A program made the position numbers and the translations under genes. DNA of 31,286 nucleotides, taken from Euryarchaeota archaeon UBA486. Its GTDB lineage: Archaea; Thermoplasmatota; Poseidoniia; Poseidoniales; Poseidoniaceae. Location of the stretch: positions 21,401 to 52,686 of the forward strand of contig DAET01000013.1 in NCBI GenBank assembly GCA_002497765.1, read 5' to 3'. Below, in pieces: positions 7,042 to 15,572 of the stretch. The notes under the pieces are model-generated. The model was given only the letters and a program-made list of their open reading frames with translations, was not told the origin of the DNA and searched no databases. Each line of letters begins with the position of its first letter. The first letter of the stretch is position 1.

Positions 7042-8088
7042 TCAACCGAAGAGCCGCTGCGAAATGTCGGTGAACCGCTCCACGTCCTCATCGGTGATGT
7101 GAAGGTGCACCACCACGCGAATCCGGTTGTCACTCAGGTCAAACATGTCAACGCCATTGGCGGCGTACTGCTCGACCACCTCGGCCGCAGGACGGTTCGT
7201 GTTGGCGTAGACCATGTTGGTCTGCACGGTGGCGAGGTCGACGTTGAATTCGGGGAGATCGTTGAGCATGACAGCAATGCGTTGAGCACGTTCGTGGTCG
7301 TCTTGCAATCGGTCAACGTGGTGGTCAAGCGCATGAAGGCAAGCCGATGCCAACAGGCCCGCTTGCCGCCAACCGCCACCGAACAATTTCCGCCACCGAT
7401 GGGCCTTCGCGATGAAAGCCGACGAGCCCACCAACACCGAGCCAACCGGCGCGCCGAGCCCTTTGGAGAAGCAAATGGAGACCGAATCGTAGTGCTGGCA
7501 CATGCGTGCGACATCAACGCCCGTGGCGATGGCGGCGTTGAAAATTCGAGCCCCGTCAATGTGCGTGGCGCACCCCAAAGAGGCAGCGACCTTGGCGATG
7601 TCATCGAGCGTGGTTTGGTCGTAACAGGAGCCCCCTCCGAGGTTGGACGTGTTTTCAACGCACACCAGCGAACCGTTGGGGTAGTGGCTGCCCGAACCTT
7701 CCGCCTTTCGAACGGCAGAACGCACCTGCTCGGGTGTCATCAGACCGCCTTCGCCGTCCACCAAGGCGATGGAAGCACCGCAGAGCGCAGCATAACCGCC
7801 GCCTTCGTAACGATAGATGTGAGCGGTTTTGTCACACACGATCTCGTCGCCCGGCACGGTGTGGGTTCGAAGGGCAATGGCGTTTGACATCGTTCCCGAG
7901 GCCACGAACAGCCCGGCTTCTTTGCCAAACATGGCGGCCACGCGGTCTTGCAGTTCAATCACGGTTGGGTCGTCGCCGAGCACGTCGTCGCCCACGGATG
8001 CCTCGTGCATGGCCTGGCGCATGACGGTCGTGGGTTGAGTGACCGTGTCAGAGCGGAAGTCGATTCGGGAGGAGGGGTGTTCCCGCAT
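7042..8088 (-). CDS. ltaE: Low-specificity L-threonine aldolase
   Basis: This is a PLP enzyme that splits L-threonine or L-allo-threonine into glycine and acetaldehyde. The 348-residue length is normal for the family. The N-terminus reads DFRSDTVTQPT, the classic opening of the family. The phosphate-binding region GTMSNAIALR lies at about 65-74 and the His of KTAHIYRYEGGG at residue 90. HIDGAR at about 176-181 supplies the Asp that pairs with the pyridine nitrogen, and the Schiff-base lysine is Lys209 in SICFSKGLGAPVGS. All key residues are present, so activity is expected. It follows pth2 by 37 bp on the same strand and probably shares its transcript. Glycine supply to one-carbon metabolism is the usual role. 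Some relatives act on other beta-hydroxy amino acids. Confidence 0.93.
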   Translation of the reverse strand: MREHPSSRIDFRSDTVTQPTTVMRQAMHEASVGDDVLGDDPTVIELQDRVAAMFGKEAGLFVASGTMSNAIALRTHTVPGDEIVCDKTAHIYRYEGGGYAALCGASIALVDGEGGLMTPEQVRSAVRKAEGSGSHYPNGSLVCVENTSNLGGGSCYDQTTLDDIAKVAASLGCATHIDGARIFNAAIATGVDVARMCQHYDSVSICFSKGLGAPVGSVLVGSSAFIAKAHRWRKLFGGGWRQAGLLASACLHALDHHVDRLQDDHERAQRIAVMLNDLPEFNVDLATVQTNMVYANTNRPAAEVVEQYAANGVDMFDLSDNRIRVVVHLHITDEDVERFTDISQRLFG

Positions 8089-8125
8089 GGAATTGGCTCA
8101 ACGCTCTCCTTCATCAATGCGGTGA

Positions 8126-8473
8126 TTAGAGCAGTTTGAGATGGCCGGTCAACTCGTCAAGGGCCGTCTCGTTAAACGGGCCCAAGGCCAGCACCGTAGC
8201 AGAGCCTTTCGGAATCTGCGTGTGGCCCGCATCCCGGACGAGATGAACGGGGATGTTTTGCTGACGAGCGAGGCGAGTGAGGGCGTCAAAGTCGGAGGCT
8301 TCCGGGGTTTTCACGCAGATTTTCTTCTGACCTTCGGCCAACCACGCCTCAACATGTTGGGGGTGGCTCACCCCTGCGCCAAGGAACGCCTGGATGGAAG
8401 CATGGCCGACCTGAGCGGCAATTTTGCCCTTGCCCATTTTCAACGATTGATTGACCACGCAGACCAGCTTCAT
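8126..8473 (-). CDS. pth2: Archaeal-type peptidyl-tRNA hydrolase Pth2 (first copy)
   Basis: Pth2 frees tRNA from peptidyl-tRNA that has dropped off the ribosome. The 115-residue product has the usual family length and opening: KLVCVVNQSLKMGKGKIAAQVGHA, with the conserved lysines and His24. It also has the second conserved block VRDAGHTQIPKGSATVLALGP with its Asp and Thr. The ATG at 8473 is preceded by a strong GGAGG at the right distance. The frame stays open to an ATG at 8542 with AAGGTGA in front of it, which would add a 23-residue tail not seen in typical Pth2. The gene sits between a diverged pth2 copy and the aldolase gene on one strand. Confidence 0.9.
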   Translation of the reverse strand: MKLVCVVNQSLKMGKGKIAAQVGHASIQAFLGAGVSHPQHVEAWLAEGQKKICVKTPEASDFDALTRLARQQNIPVHLVRDAGHTQIPKGSATVLALGPFNETALDELTGHLKLL

Positions 8474-8551
8474 CGAACCCTCCACCGGCGCATTGGAGGG
8501 CGTAGGTGCCGTGATGCGATGAAGAAACGAGCGAAATCCCATCCTATCACC

Positions 8552-8881
8552 TTACAACGCATCCAAGTGACGCAACAGGGTGTCCATCGCTCTCCGTGGG
8601 CCCATGATGCCGAGCACGGTCACCGTCCCGGCTGGAACTTCAGTATGACCAGCATCCGTGACCAGCGCTGCATAACATCCGCTTGGAATGGAAGCGTGGA
8701 GCGCATGCATGGCTTCGAGGTCGTCCACACCGAGCACGACCTTTCTCGCGCCACCGGCTCGCCAACGTTCGAGGAGCCGTGAGCGACGAGCGGCGCGTAC
8801 GACATCGACCGCAGCGTGGGCACACTGAGCCGCCAGTTTTCCAGTGCTCAACGCCAGATCTTGGCGCACGATGAGGGCCAT
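8552..8881 (-). CDS. Second, diverged Pth2-family protein
   Basis: This 109-residue protein is a second member of the Pth2 family, directly upstream of the first. It keeps the layout MALIVRQDLALSTGKLAAQCAHAAV with Lys15 and His22, and the second block VTDAGHTEVPAGTVTVLGIMGP with Asp and Thr. It differs in the first block, where the first copy has KMGKGK and this one has ALSTGK, so one conserved lysine position is lost. The Arg-rich middle (RAARRSRLLERWRAGGARK) is also distinctive. It may be an active hydrolase with altered tRNA preference or a Pth2-fold protein with another job. Upstream in-frame ATGs at 8899 and 8908 would overlap the ECF gene end; the start at 8881 best matches the family N-terminus. 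Confidence 0.82.
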   Translation of the reverse strand: MALIVRQDLALSTGKLAAQCAHAAVDVVRAARRSRLLERWRAGGARKVVLGVDDLEAMHALHASIPSGCYAALVTDAGHTEVPAGTVTVLGIMGPRRAMDTLLRHLDAL

Positions 8882-8891
8882 GGTCGGTGCA

Positions 8892-9590
8892 TCATGCATC
8901 GAGGCCATGCAGTTCACCCGTCGCCAACACGTCATCCTCCAGGGCGGTCAAACCGCTGAGGAAGCGATGGAGCATTGACCCCGTCCAGACGGCAAAGGCG
9001 ACGTTGCCAAGGGCGTGAACGGCATCAAAAGGCAACCCTTGGCCGAGCAAGATCATGAATTGGCCAACCGTCATTTCACCAGAGACCAATGAAAGCGTCG
9101 AAATCAAACCAAACAGCGGCGCCACCAAGGCTGCGGCAAGGTACAGACGAGCGTGGTTGAGGCGTCCGTCGGCGATGAGGTTCGCTTTGGCACCCACCAC
9201 CGCAACCACCGACCAGCCCAAGGCTTGGAAGAGGGTCCACCAGCCGTGGCTGATGAGCAGGTTGGAGAGCAGGGTGACCAAGATAGCAAACGCCACACCG
9301 CGCTTGGCACCTAGATGGGCGCCGACGAGCAAGGCAGCCACGGTCACGGGCTGAACGTTCGGGAGCGGCTGCATCACGACGCGCAGGGCCGCCATGGCGA
9401 GAACCATCGTGACCAACATGGCCGCTGTCATGCGGTTCGCTCGTGGCGCTGAAAACAAGAACGCAAACGCTGTTCCAACCAAGACGACGTCGAGAAGAGC
9501 TGCGCCGGTGGGGGACAATTCTGGCCCATGAGCCCCCAGCGCTTGGAACATGAACCGTCCGAGAAGGCGGCCAGCCTTGAGGCTTGCCAC
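8892..9590 (-). CDS. ECF-type transporter S component (substrate-binding membrane subunit)
   Basis: The protein (about 232 aa) has six or so hydrophobic helices. Between helices 2 and 3 is the stretch RVVMQPLPNVQPVTVAALLVG, followed by LGAKRGVAFAILVTLLSNLLISHGWWTLFQALGW. 'PN.QP.T..lll.g..lG...G...g..t.l.SN...g.g.WT.fQ...W' is the typical pattern of ECF S components of the cobalamin-precursor/QueT-like group, which bind a vitamin and dock on an EcfAAT motor. No motor genes lie in this window, so a shared module elsewhere is expected. The start is uncertain: GTG at 9590 (used), TTG at 9608 overlapping the upstream gene, or ATG at 9551. The close link to the DUF4430 surface protein suggests a shared substrate. 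Cobamide specificity is inference. Confidence 0.75.
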   Translation of the reverse strand: MASLKAGRLLGRFMFQALGAHGPELSPTGAALLDVVLVGTAFAFLFSAPRANRMTAAMLVTMVLAMAALRVVMQPLPNVQPVTVAALLVGAHLGAKRGVAFAILVTLLSNLLISHGWWTLFQALGWSVVAVVGAKANLIADGRLNHARLYLAAALVAPLFGLISTLSLVSGEMTVGQFMILLGQGLPFDAVHALGNVAFAVWTGSMLHRFLSGLTALEDDVLATGELHGLDA

Positions 9591-9592
9591 CC

Positions 9593-11248
9593 TCAAGCCA
9601 GATGCCAACGCAAGACGAGGGTGGACTCAATCTCGGCCTCATCCACCGCGAACACCCCGCGCTGGCCGTTGATGGTGTATTCCCATCCCGTCGCTTCCAC
9701 ACCGTTGATGGCCACAAGATAGAGCCCGATCCCGGTCGCCTCGGTGGTGAGAGAGAGATCGCGTTCTTCCGCTGCAGCCGCCGTCAATGACCAGACCGTT
9801 TCATGTCCAACCAAACCACCAGCCACAACGGTTTGATCTGGCAAATCAAACACCACGACTTGGGTGCCCAGCCATTCGTCCGGCCATGACGGGTCCCACG
9901 TCGTCTCCTCGGAAGACGGTTCTTCTTCCACCAACCAGGCATTCCATGACGCCGCAAGGTCGGGAAGCATCAGCAACGCCACGGCCACGGCTCCAAGAGT
10001 CAACAGACGCCATGCATCCGTGGTCCGCCCTCGGTTCGACAACCAGGCTGCTCCAACCAAGCCGAGGGTAATCGCTGTCAATCCGATGAGCGGGGTCGAC
10101 ATGGTTGTTGCTTCCTCCCCGCTGCTCGTGCGTTCAATGGTGTATGCCATCAGCACGCCCGCATCGTTGCCCAAGTACATCTCGGTGGAAGTCCACGCTG
10201 GTGCCGAAGTGCCGTAGCCGTCGTGAGGTGTCGAAAACAGACTCACTTCACCCAACGTCCCGTTGTCGTTCAACTCTGCGCTCAACCAACCGCCCTCATC
10301 GGTGTTCACGGGGGCAAAGAATTGGCCGGGCGAGCGCCATCTCATCTCGCCGTTCACCCTGGTTGGATACGTGTCAATGACGATGCAATCGGGATCGCAT
10401 TGGACGGAAGTCAGGCCATCGCTGTCGCCGAGCACAACGGTCGTGTCCATCACCAGCGGGATAGCAGGCGAACGGCCCAACACGGCAAGTTCTGCAAGCG
10501 TGCTCGACGTGCTGTTGAACAGCAACAAACGACTGAGGCTCGGTTCCTGGACGTGAAGCAGCAGGCCACCGCCCATGCTGATGGGTGCGTGTCGGAGGGA
10601 GGCGGAGAGGTTGTGAGTCTCAAGCACCGTGCCGTCGACCGCAACGGCCCACAACTGACCGGCTTCATCGCCCAACCAATAGGCACCGTCGTGGAGGGTG
10701 ACGCCGTTGCGCCAACCGTTTCCGAGATCTGTTTGGAAGGCAACGGCACCGTCGGCGAGACACAAACGCATCAGACCGGTGCGTGTTGGCACCACCACAT
10801 GGTCGCCATCGACCAGCGGCGCTCCCGTGATACCCCATCCATCCAACGTTGAGTTAGCCTGCCAGTTCACGGTGCCGTTCGAGGGATGCAGCGCCGTGAA
10901 GGCACCGTCCGCCCATCCCACCAAAAGCAGGGTGGGCCACGTCCCGCAGGGGCCTGAACCGGCCTCCACCATGACCAGTGGGGCCATGTCGTGTTGGGTG
11001 GTGGTTTCGCTGCGGTAGGTCCAACGCTGTTCACCGTCGTGGGAAAACGCCAGCACTTCAGGTCGTTCATCGCCCGTCCAAAAGCCGGAGGTTCGAGCGT
11101 ACACGTGCTCGTCATCCACCAGCGGAGACGTGGTGATGTAGCCCGGGCCGAGGTCGGCTTCCCACGCAGGCTCCCACGATTGTGCCGAGGCCCATGGCAT
11201 CAACATCAGGAGGGTCAAGGCAGCGAGCACCAACGCCGCACGTTTCAT
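9593..11248 (-). CDS. Secreted propeller protein with membrane hairpin and C-terminal DUF4430 (transcobalamin-like) domain
   Basis: The 551-residue product starts with a signal peptide (about 1-22, ending ASA). Residues 25-370 form repeats of the PQQ/pyrrolo-quinoline propeller type (for example APLVDGDHVVVPTRTG, GLMRLCLADGAVAFQTDLG, AYWLGDEAGQLWAVAVDG). Two hydrophobic helices follow at about 384-404 and 414-434. They would place both the propeller and the C-terminal part outside the cell. Residues 464-551 look like DUF4430: a beta-rich unit with GWEYTINGQRG near 522-531 and a final strand STLVLRWHLA. DUF4430 resembles the C-terminal domain of cobalamin-binding transcobalamin/intrinsic factor and often occurs beside vitamin transport genes. 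The gene starts 7 bp after gatE and ends 2 bp before (or overlapping) the ECF S-component gene. A surface receptor feeding that transporter is a reasonable inference. Confidence 0.78.
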   Translation of the reverse strand: MKRAALVLAALTLLMLMPWASAQSWEPAWEADLGPGYITTSPLVDDEHVYARTSGFWTGDERPEVLAFSHDGEQRWTYRSETTTQHDMAPLVMVEAGSGPCGTWPTLLLVGWADGAFTALHPSNGTVNWQANSTLDGWGITGAPLVDGDHVVVPTRTGLMRLCLADGAVAFQTDLGNGWRNGVTLHDGAYWLGDEAGQLWAVAVDGTVLETHNLSASLRHAPISMGGGLLLHVQEPSLSRLLLFNSTSSTLAELAVLGRSPAIPLVMDTTVVLGDSDGLTSVQCDPDCIVIDTYPTRVNGEMRWRSPGQFFAPVNTDEGGWLSAELNDNGTLGEVSLFSTPHDGYGTSAPAWTSTEMYLGNDAGVLMAYTIERTSSGEEATTMSTPLIGLTAITLGLVGAAWLSNRGRTTDAWRLLTLGAVAVALLMLPDLAASWNAWLVEEEPSSEETTWDPSWPDEWLGTQVVVFDLPDQTVVAGGLVGHETVWSLTAAAAEERDLSLTTEATGIGLYLVAINGVEATGWEYTINGQRGVFAVDEAEIESTLVLRWHLA

Positions 11249-11255
11249 CGGTCGT

Positions 11256-13274
11256 TCACTCCAACACGGCTTGAATTGCAGCCCGAAGCAACGCGCTGAC
11301 TTCCTTTCCGTCAGCGCCGCCGGCCGCCTGCATGACCACGCCCATCAAGGGCCCCATGGCGCCCATGCCGCGTTCCTTCACGAAGTCCAAGCGTTCAGCC
11401 ACGATGCCCTGAATCACCTCGTCGAGGCCACCGATATCGGCGGGTGCCAGCGCGTGTGCGATGCAGTAGGCTCGAAGTTCATCCAGCGAAACGAGTTGCC
11501 CGGTGTGGGCTTCCACCACCTTGTCCACGTGATCGCGGGCCAACGCCCCTTCCTCCCGGAGCGCCAAGATATTCCCGAGGGTTTCAGGCGGTTCGGTGTC
11601 GTGGTTCAGCAACAGGGCAGCCCAGGCCTTGGCCGGAAGGGCAGCGATGTGTTCGCAAAACAGGTCGTCCAATTCTCGAGCCAGCAGCTGCTCGGCTTGA
11701 TCGGTGGACATCTCATAGGTCGCGAGGCGGTTCACACGGGCTTCATCCGACATCGGGAGTGATGTCATCACCATCGACCAATCGGTCGCATCAAGCACGC
11801 GTGGCGGGACGTCGGTTTCAGGGTACATTCGGGACCGTCCCGGTAGAGGTCGCATGGGTGAGGTGGTGCCGTCTTCAGGTGCACCTTTCTTCACCACAAC
11901 GTTTCGAACTTCTTGGGGAATTCGGTGCCATGCCAGACGAGCGCGGTCAAGCACGGCTTCGAGGGCCAGACGGGCTTGCCATGCAGGAGCGCAGCACAAC
12001 ACAAAGGCGTCACTTTCGGCCAGCTTGAGGCTGGAACGCACAGCGCTGACTTCGTCAGCGGTGATGCCGTAGGCGGGCAACTCATCGGCGTGGAAGATGC
12101 CCTTCACGCCGGCCAACTTAGCGGCACCTGCCAGTTCGCGACCGAGACGGGGCAGTTGGGCACCGTCGTCGTCCTTTGTCTTCGTCCCGAGACGCCCCAG
12201 CAAGCCCTTCAGCGGAAGCGCCATCATCAGCGAGCCACCGCTCAAACCGTCAGCGATCATTCCCGACTGCGTCGTGGAAAACAAGGCCGAGACATCATGC
12301 AGGTCAAGTGGAAGGTGCTCGGCCACAGCCTGAGCGACTTGGCGTTCGATGGACGCATCGTCGTCATCCCGGTGAGGGGAGAGGGGCGAGAGGTTGAGGT
12401 CAGCGCGAAGGTCGTTGGCCAAGCGATAGAAATGCAACTGGCGAGCCATCTCAAGACGGATGATGGTCGGAATCCAATTGAGGTCTTGGCAGCCTTTGAT
12501 CTCCACGCGGTCACCAGCGGCAATGGAGACGTTGAGGTCTTGACGAATGCTGCCCAAGCCTCGGCGAACACGTCGTGTGCGGCGAAGGACACGCCCCAGC
12601 GCCATGGCGGTGGTCTTCGCGTGGTCGGGGGAGCGGACGTCGGGCGATGTCGCAATTTCGATAAGCGGCAGTCCCAACCGGTCGAGGTTGTAGATGACTT
12701 GCTGGCCGTGTCCGAGGTCAACCGTGTCTAATTTTCGGGCGCTGTCTTCCTCAAGGCACACCACGTCAACACCCACGGGCCCCTCGGATGTCTCGAGGAC
12801 ACCGTCCGTAGCGATGAGGGACGTGCGTTGAAAACCGCTGGTGTTGGAACCGTCCACCACCGTTTTTCGCATGGTCTGAATCAACGAAACGGGCTTTGCA
12901 TTGAGAAGGGCGGAAACGGTGAGCGTGATGTCGAGAGCGTCTTCGTCAAGTGCCAGCGGCGGTTGTTCGTCAAGTTCAATGAGACCAGCGTTGGGCGATT
13001 GAGCGTAGACAAACGTGCGATTTCGCTTGGACTCAAAGCGGGCAGCGACGTCGACGGCTCCCCCTTCACCACGGCTGGCGCGCAGGCGGCGCTCAAAGGT
13101 CGGCCAGTCTTCGGGGAGGGTATCGATGGTGATGTCGTAGAGTTCGCCGGTCTCTCTGGAGTGCAGTTTTCCCGTGGCGAGTTGTTGGTGGACCTCAAGG
13201 CCGCACATGAACCCCAATTGGTCGGGGTCCAACTGGGACGGCTGGTGAACATCGCCTTGGGGTTCATCGGCCAT
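11256..13274 (-). CDS. gatE: Glutamyl-tRNA(Gln) amidotransferase subunit E
   Basis: GatE is the archaeal tRNA-binding and kinase subunit that, with the amidase-like GatD, converts Glu-tRNA(Gln) to Gln-tRNA(Gln). The 672-residue length is slightly above the usual 620-640. The N-terminal GatB/E cradle is recognisable from FMCGLEVHQQLATGKLHSR. It continues with AQSPNAGLIELDEQPP, QTMRKTVVDGSNTSGFQRT and EEDSARKL, then NLDRLGLPLIEIATSPD and SIRQDLNVSI. The AspRS-like insert characteristic of GatE, absent from bacterial GatB, fits the segment with PAYGITADEVSAVRSSL. A GatB/YqeY-like helical tail ends the protein. No gatD is in the window. It lies 48 bp after mcm on the same strand. Confidence 0.95.
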   Translation of the reverse strand: MADEPQGDVHQPSQLDPDQLGFMCGLEVHQQLATGKLHSRETGELYDITIDTLPEDWPTFERRLRASRGEGGAVDVAARFESKRNRTFVYAQSPNAGLIELDEQPPLALDEDALDITLTVSALLNAKPVSLIQTMRKTVVDGSNTSGFQRTSLIATDGVLETSEGPVGVDVVCLEEDSARKLDTVDLGHGQQVIYNLDRLGLPLIEIATSPDVRSPDHAKTTAMALGRVLRRTRRVRRGLGSIRQDLNVSIAAGDRVEIKGCQDLNWIPTIIRLEMARQLHFYRLANDLRADLNLSPLSPHRDDDDASIERQVAQAVAEHLPLDLHDVSALFSTTQSGMIADGLSGGSLMMALPLKGLLGRLGTKTKDDDGAQLPRLGRELAGAAKLAGVKGIFHADELPAYGITADEVSAVRSSLKLAESDAFVLCCAPAWQARLALEAVLDRARLAWHRIPQEVRNVVVKKGAPEDGTTSPMRPLPGRSRMYPETDVPPRVLDATDWSMVMTSLPMSDEARVNRLATYEMSTDQAEQLLARELDDLFCEHIAALPAKAWAALLLNHDTEPPETLGNILALREEGALARDHVDKVVEAHTGQLVSLDELRAYCIAHALAPADIGGLDEVIQGIVAERLDFVKERGMGAMGPLMGVVMQAAGGADGKEVSALLRAAIQAVLE

Positions 13275-13322
13275 GTGCTTGCCAAGCGCTCACCCTTCAT
13301 GAGCACAACCCTTGATTGAAAC

Positions 13323-15455
13323 TCAAACAATCTGGAGGGTGTCGTAGCCAGAAGGTCGCATCATGCGCCCGTCTCGGCACAATTTGTCGATGATGTCCTC
13401 CGCTTTGCTGCGCGGAATGTCTCGACGTTCAGCTTCGGTTAACACGTCGAGCAAATTCGCGGCCGTTCCCGAATCGTTTTGAAGCACAGAAACGATGTCA
13501 ATGATGGCTTTCTCTTGGTTTCGAACCTTCCCTTTCTTGCCTGACTCGATGGTCGTCATGTCGAAGTTTTCACCCATGAGCTCGTGCCGCCAGGTCTTCG
13601 TCAGCCGGATGGCACGCTTGGCATCATCAGCGGTAGCGCTTTCGGAAAGACGGATTCGAGCGCTGGCTTCTGCCAAACGGGAAAGGGCTTCGAGTGATCG
13701 TGCGGTGATGGCCACGCTGTCCTCGGATTCTCCGCCGGATTTCCTCGTTTCCACATAGTAGGCGACGATCATTTCCCGCGCCTCGTCGTTGAGTTTGGGA
13801 TGGAACATACGTTTGGAATAGGCCACGTATTTTCGCAAGAGTTCCCGGGGGAGCACCTCGTAGGTTCCATCGGCTTTCTTGGCCTCCTTTCGCTGGGCCG
13901 TGGAGCGAGACGGATCGGGAATGGTTCCCTCCTTCACGAGCAACTCACTGCTTCCCTTCAGCCTGTTCGAGATGATGTGAGATGCAATTTTTTCGTCGTT
14001 GGATTCGTCCGGTGTATCCGTCAACAACCAGATGATGTCAAAGCGAGAAATGAGCGGTGGAGCGAGGTTGATCTGTGAGGTGAACGGCACATCGCTGACC
14101 GGCTGGAAACGCCCGCTGGTGGGGTTGGCGGCGGCGAGCACAGCGCATCGGGTGCGAAGGCTGGCGTTGATCCCGGCTTTTGAGATGGAGATGCTCTGCT
14201 GTTCCATGGCTTCGTGCATGCTTGAACGGTCGGCAGCGTTCATCTTGTCGAATTCGTCGATGGCCGCCAAGCCAAGGTCGGCCAGCACCAAGGCGCCGGC
14301 TTCGAGGGTCCAGCGTCCGTCAGCCGCTGCGTCCTGTACGGCAGCAGCGGTCAGCCCCGCAGCCGAAGCGGATTGACCGGAAGCAAAGCGTCCACGTGGC
14401 GAGATGGTGGACATGTAGTGCAGGAGTTGCGATTTGGCCACACCCGGGTCGCCCATCAGGAGGATGTGGATGTCGCCGCGGTTTCGAGTGCCGTCTTCGT
14501 TGACCTGAGCTTCACCGCCAAAGAGTTGGAGCATCAACGATTCCTTGATGCGTTCCATTCCGAAGATGGACGGCGCAATGCTTCGCGTCAGCAAGTCGTA
14601 GACGCCGGGGTCGCGGGCAATCTCTTTGATCTCCGTTTCTTCCTCCTCGGAGATGATGATTTCCTCCAGCGGGATGTTCTGCCGCTCCAACGAATGGATA
14701 CGAAGGAAGATGTCGAACACCGGCGTGTCTTTGCCGCCTTTACGTTGAGAACGGATGAACAGAACGCCGTTGGCCTTGACACGGTCGCCAGGGTTCAGCC
14801 GGCCGGCCAAGTCTTGCTCGCCAATGCAGAGAATACGCTCGGGCTGAATGCCGCCCTTCATCTGCTCGGGGAGTTCCTGAAGTTCGATGAATTGCGAGTT
14901 GATGAGATGGGAGGCTTGCTGCTGGAGTAAGAACCGAGTCTGGCGTTTGTTTCTGCCGCAGCCGCCATCGATTTGAGAACACTCCAACGGCTCAATGAGT
15001 TCCTGTTCGTTCGGCTGATTCACTTCCATGGTGTGGCTGCATGCCACGCATTCAAACACGGCCGAGTACAGCCGCGGGCGAACACCGGTGATCTTGGTCG
15101 TGACAGCATCGATGGCGATCATCCGTCCGATGTCATCGGCGCGGAGTTGAGACACCGTTCGGACCTGGTCGCTTGGAAGATGGATGATACGAACGAACGG
15201 CATCAAGTTCCCTTCACCGGCGTCCAGCAGGAATTGGCGCAAGGCCTGATTCGCCGCACGGAAATGGTGGTCGGGGTTGGCAAGGATGTCCTGAGCGAAT
15301 TCGTGGTCGTAGCCCTCAACCTCACGGAACGACACCTCAAGGGAACCCTCGTCGGGCCACATCTTGGCGAGGTTGTGAATGGCTTCGGAATACTTGTCTT
15401 GGAGGAGGGAAGTCCAACGAGCGGGGAGGTCGAATTCTTGAATCGCACTCACCAT
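13323..15455 (-). CDS. mcm: Replicative DNA helicase MCM
   Basis: This is the hexameric ATP-driven 3'-5' helicase of the archaeal replication fork. The 710-residue product has an N-terminal oligonucleotide-binding domain with a zinc-binding module (CVAC near 137-140, then CSQIDGGC near 160-170). The AAA+ core carries Walker A (GDPGVAKSQ, about 333-341), Walker B (AIDEFDKM, about 397-404) and the arginine finger in ISRFD (about 469-472). A winged-helix domain forms the C-terminus. There is no intein at the Walker A site, a common insertion point in archaeal mcm. The ATG at 15455 is preceded by GGAGGTGA (15458-15465) and a TATA box about 40 bp upstream; the open frame extending to 15650 is therefore not used. 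It heads the long minus-strand gene run and has origin-box-like repeats in its upstream region. Confidence 0.97.
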   Translation of the reverse strand: MVSAIQEFDLPARWTSLLQDKYSEAIHNLAKMWPDEGSLEVSFREVEGYDHEFAQDILANPDHHFRAANQALRQFLLDAGEGNLMPFVRIIHLPSDQVRTVSQLRADDIGRMIAIDAVTTKITGVRPRLYSAVFECVACSHTMEVNQPNEQELIEPLECSQIDGGCGRNKRQTRFLLQQQASHLINSQFIELQELPEQMKGGIQPERILCIGEQDLAGRLNPGDRVKANGVLFIRSQRKGGKDTPVFDIFLRIHSLERQNIPLEEIIISEEEETEIKEIARDPGVYDLLTRSIAPSIFGMERIKESLMLQLFGGEAQVNEDGTRNRGDIHILLMGDPGVAKSQLLHYMSTISPRGRFASGQSASAAGLTAAAVQDAAADGRWTLEAGALVLADLGLAAIDEFDKMNAADRSSMHEAMEQQSISISKAGINASLRTRCAVLAAANPTSGRFQPVSDVPFTSQINLAPPLISRFDIIWLLTDTPDESNDEKIASHIISNRLKGSSELLVKEGTIPDPSRSTAQRKEAKKADGTYEVLPRELLRKYVAYSKRMFHPKLNDEAREMIVAYYVETRKSGGESEDSVAITARSLEALSRLAEASARIRLSESATADDAKRAIRLTKTWRHELMGENFDMTTIESGKKGKVRNQEKAIIDIVSVLQNDSGTAANLLDVLTEAERRDIPRSKAEDIIDKLCRDGRMMRPSGYDTLQIV

Positions 15456-15491
15456 CTTCACCTCCGGGCGTACGCCATCGGAGGCAACGGG

Positions 15492-15498
15492 ATATAAC
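15492..15498 (-). promoter_or_regulatory. TATA box of mcm
   Basis: On the minus strand GTTATATCC lies about 40 bp before the mcm ATG. This predicts a leader of about 15 nt that contains the GGAGGTGA ribosome-binding site. It lies between mcm and the nearer origin-box-like element. Confidence 0.6.
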
Positions 15499-15518
15499 CG
15501 TTCTCGGTCGGGCAATCC

Positions 15519-15540
15519 ACCCCTCTGTTTCCACTGGAGA
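15519..15540 (-). promoter_or_regulatory. Origin recognition box-like element 1
   Basis: Read on the minus strand, the element contains CTCCAGTGGAAACAGAGGGG. Archaeal Orc1/Cdc6 origin recognition boxes have a TCCAGTGGAAAC dyad followed by a short spacer and a G-string. This copy has both parts in the right order and spacing. It lies just upstream of the mcm TATA box. I compared it with the consensus from memory only. Confidence 0.55.
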
Positions 15541-15555
15541 ATTGAGGCCGCGCAC

Positions 15556-15572
15556 ACCCCTTGTTTTCCACG
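15556..15572 (-). promoter_or_regulatory. Origin recognition box-like element 2
   Basis: On the minus strand this reads CGTGGAAAACAAGGGGT, the right half of the box (TGGAAAC plus G-string) in the same orientation as element 1 and about 36 bp from it. The left half of the dyad is degenerate. A weaker oppositely oriented GTGGAGAAC follows at 15586-15594, giving a cluster of three related sites. Confidence 0.45.

Noticed and set aside
14430..14470. Intein at the MCM Walker A site
   Set aside because: The motif GDPGVAKSQ is continuous; no insertion is present.
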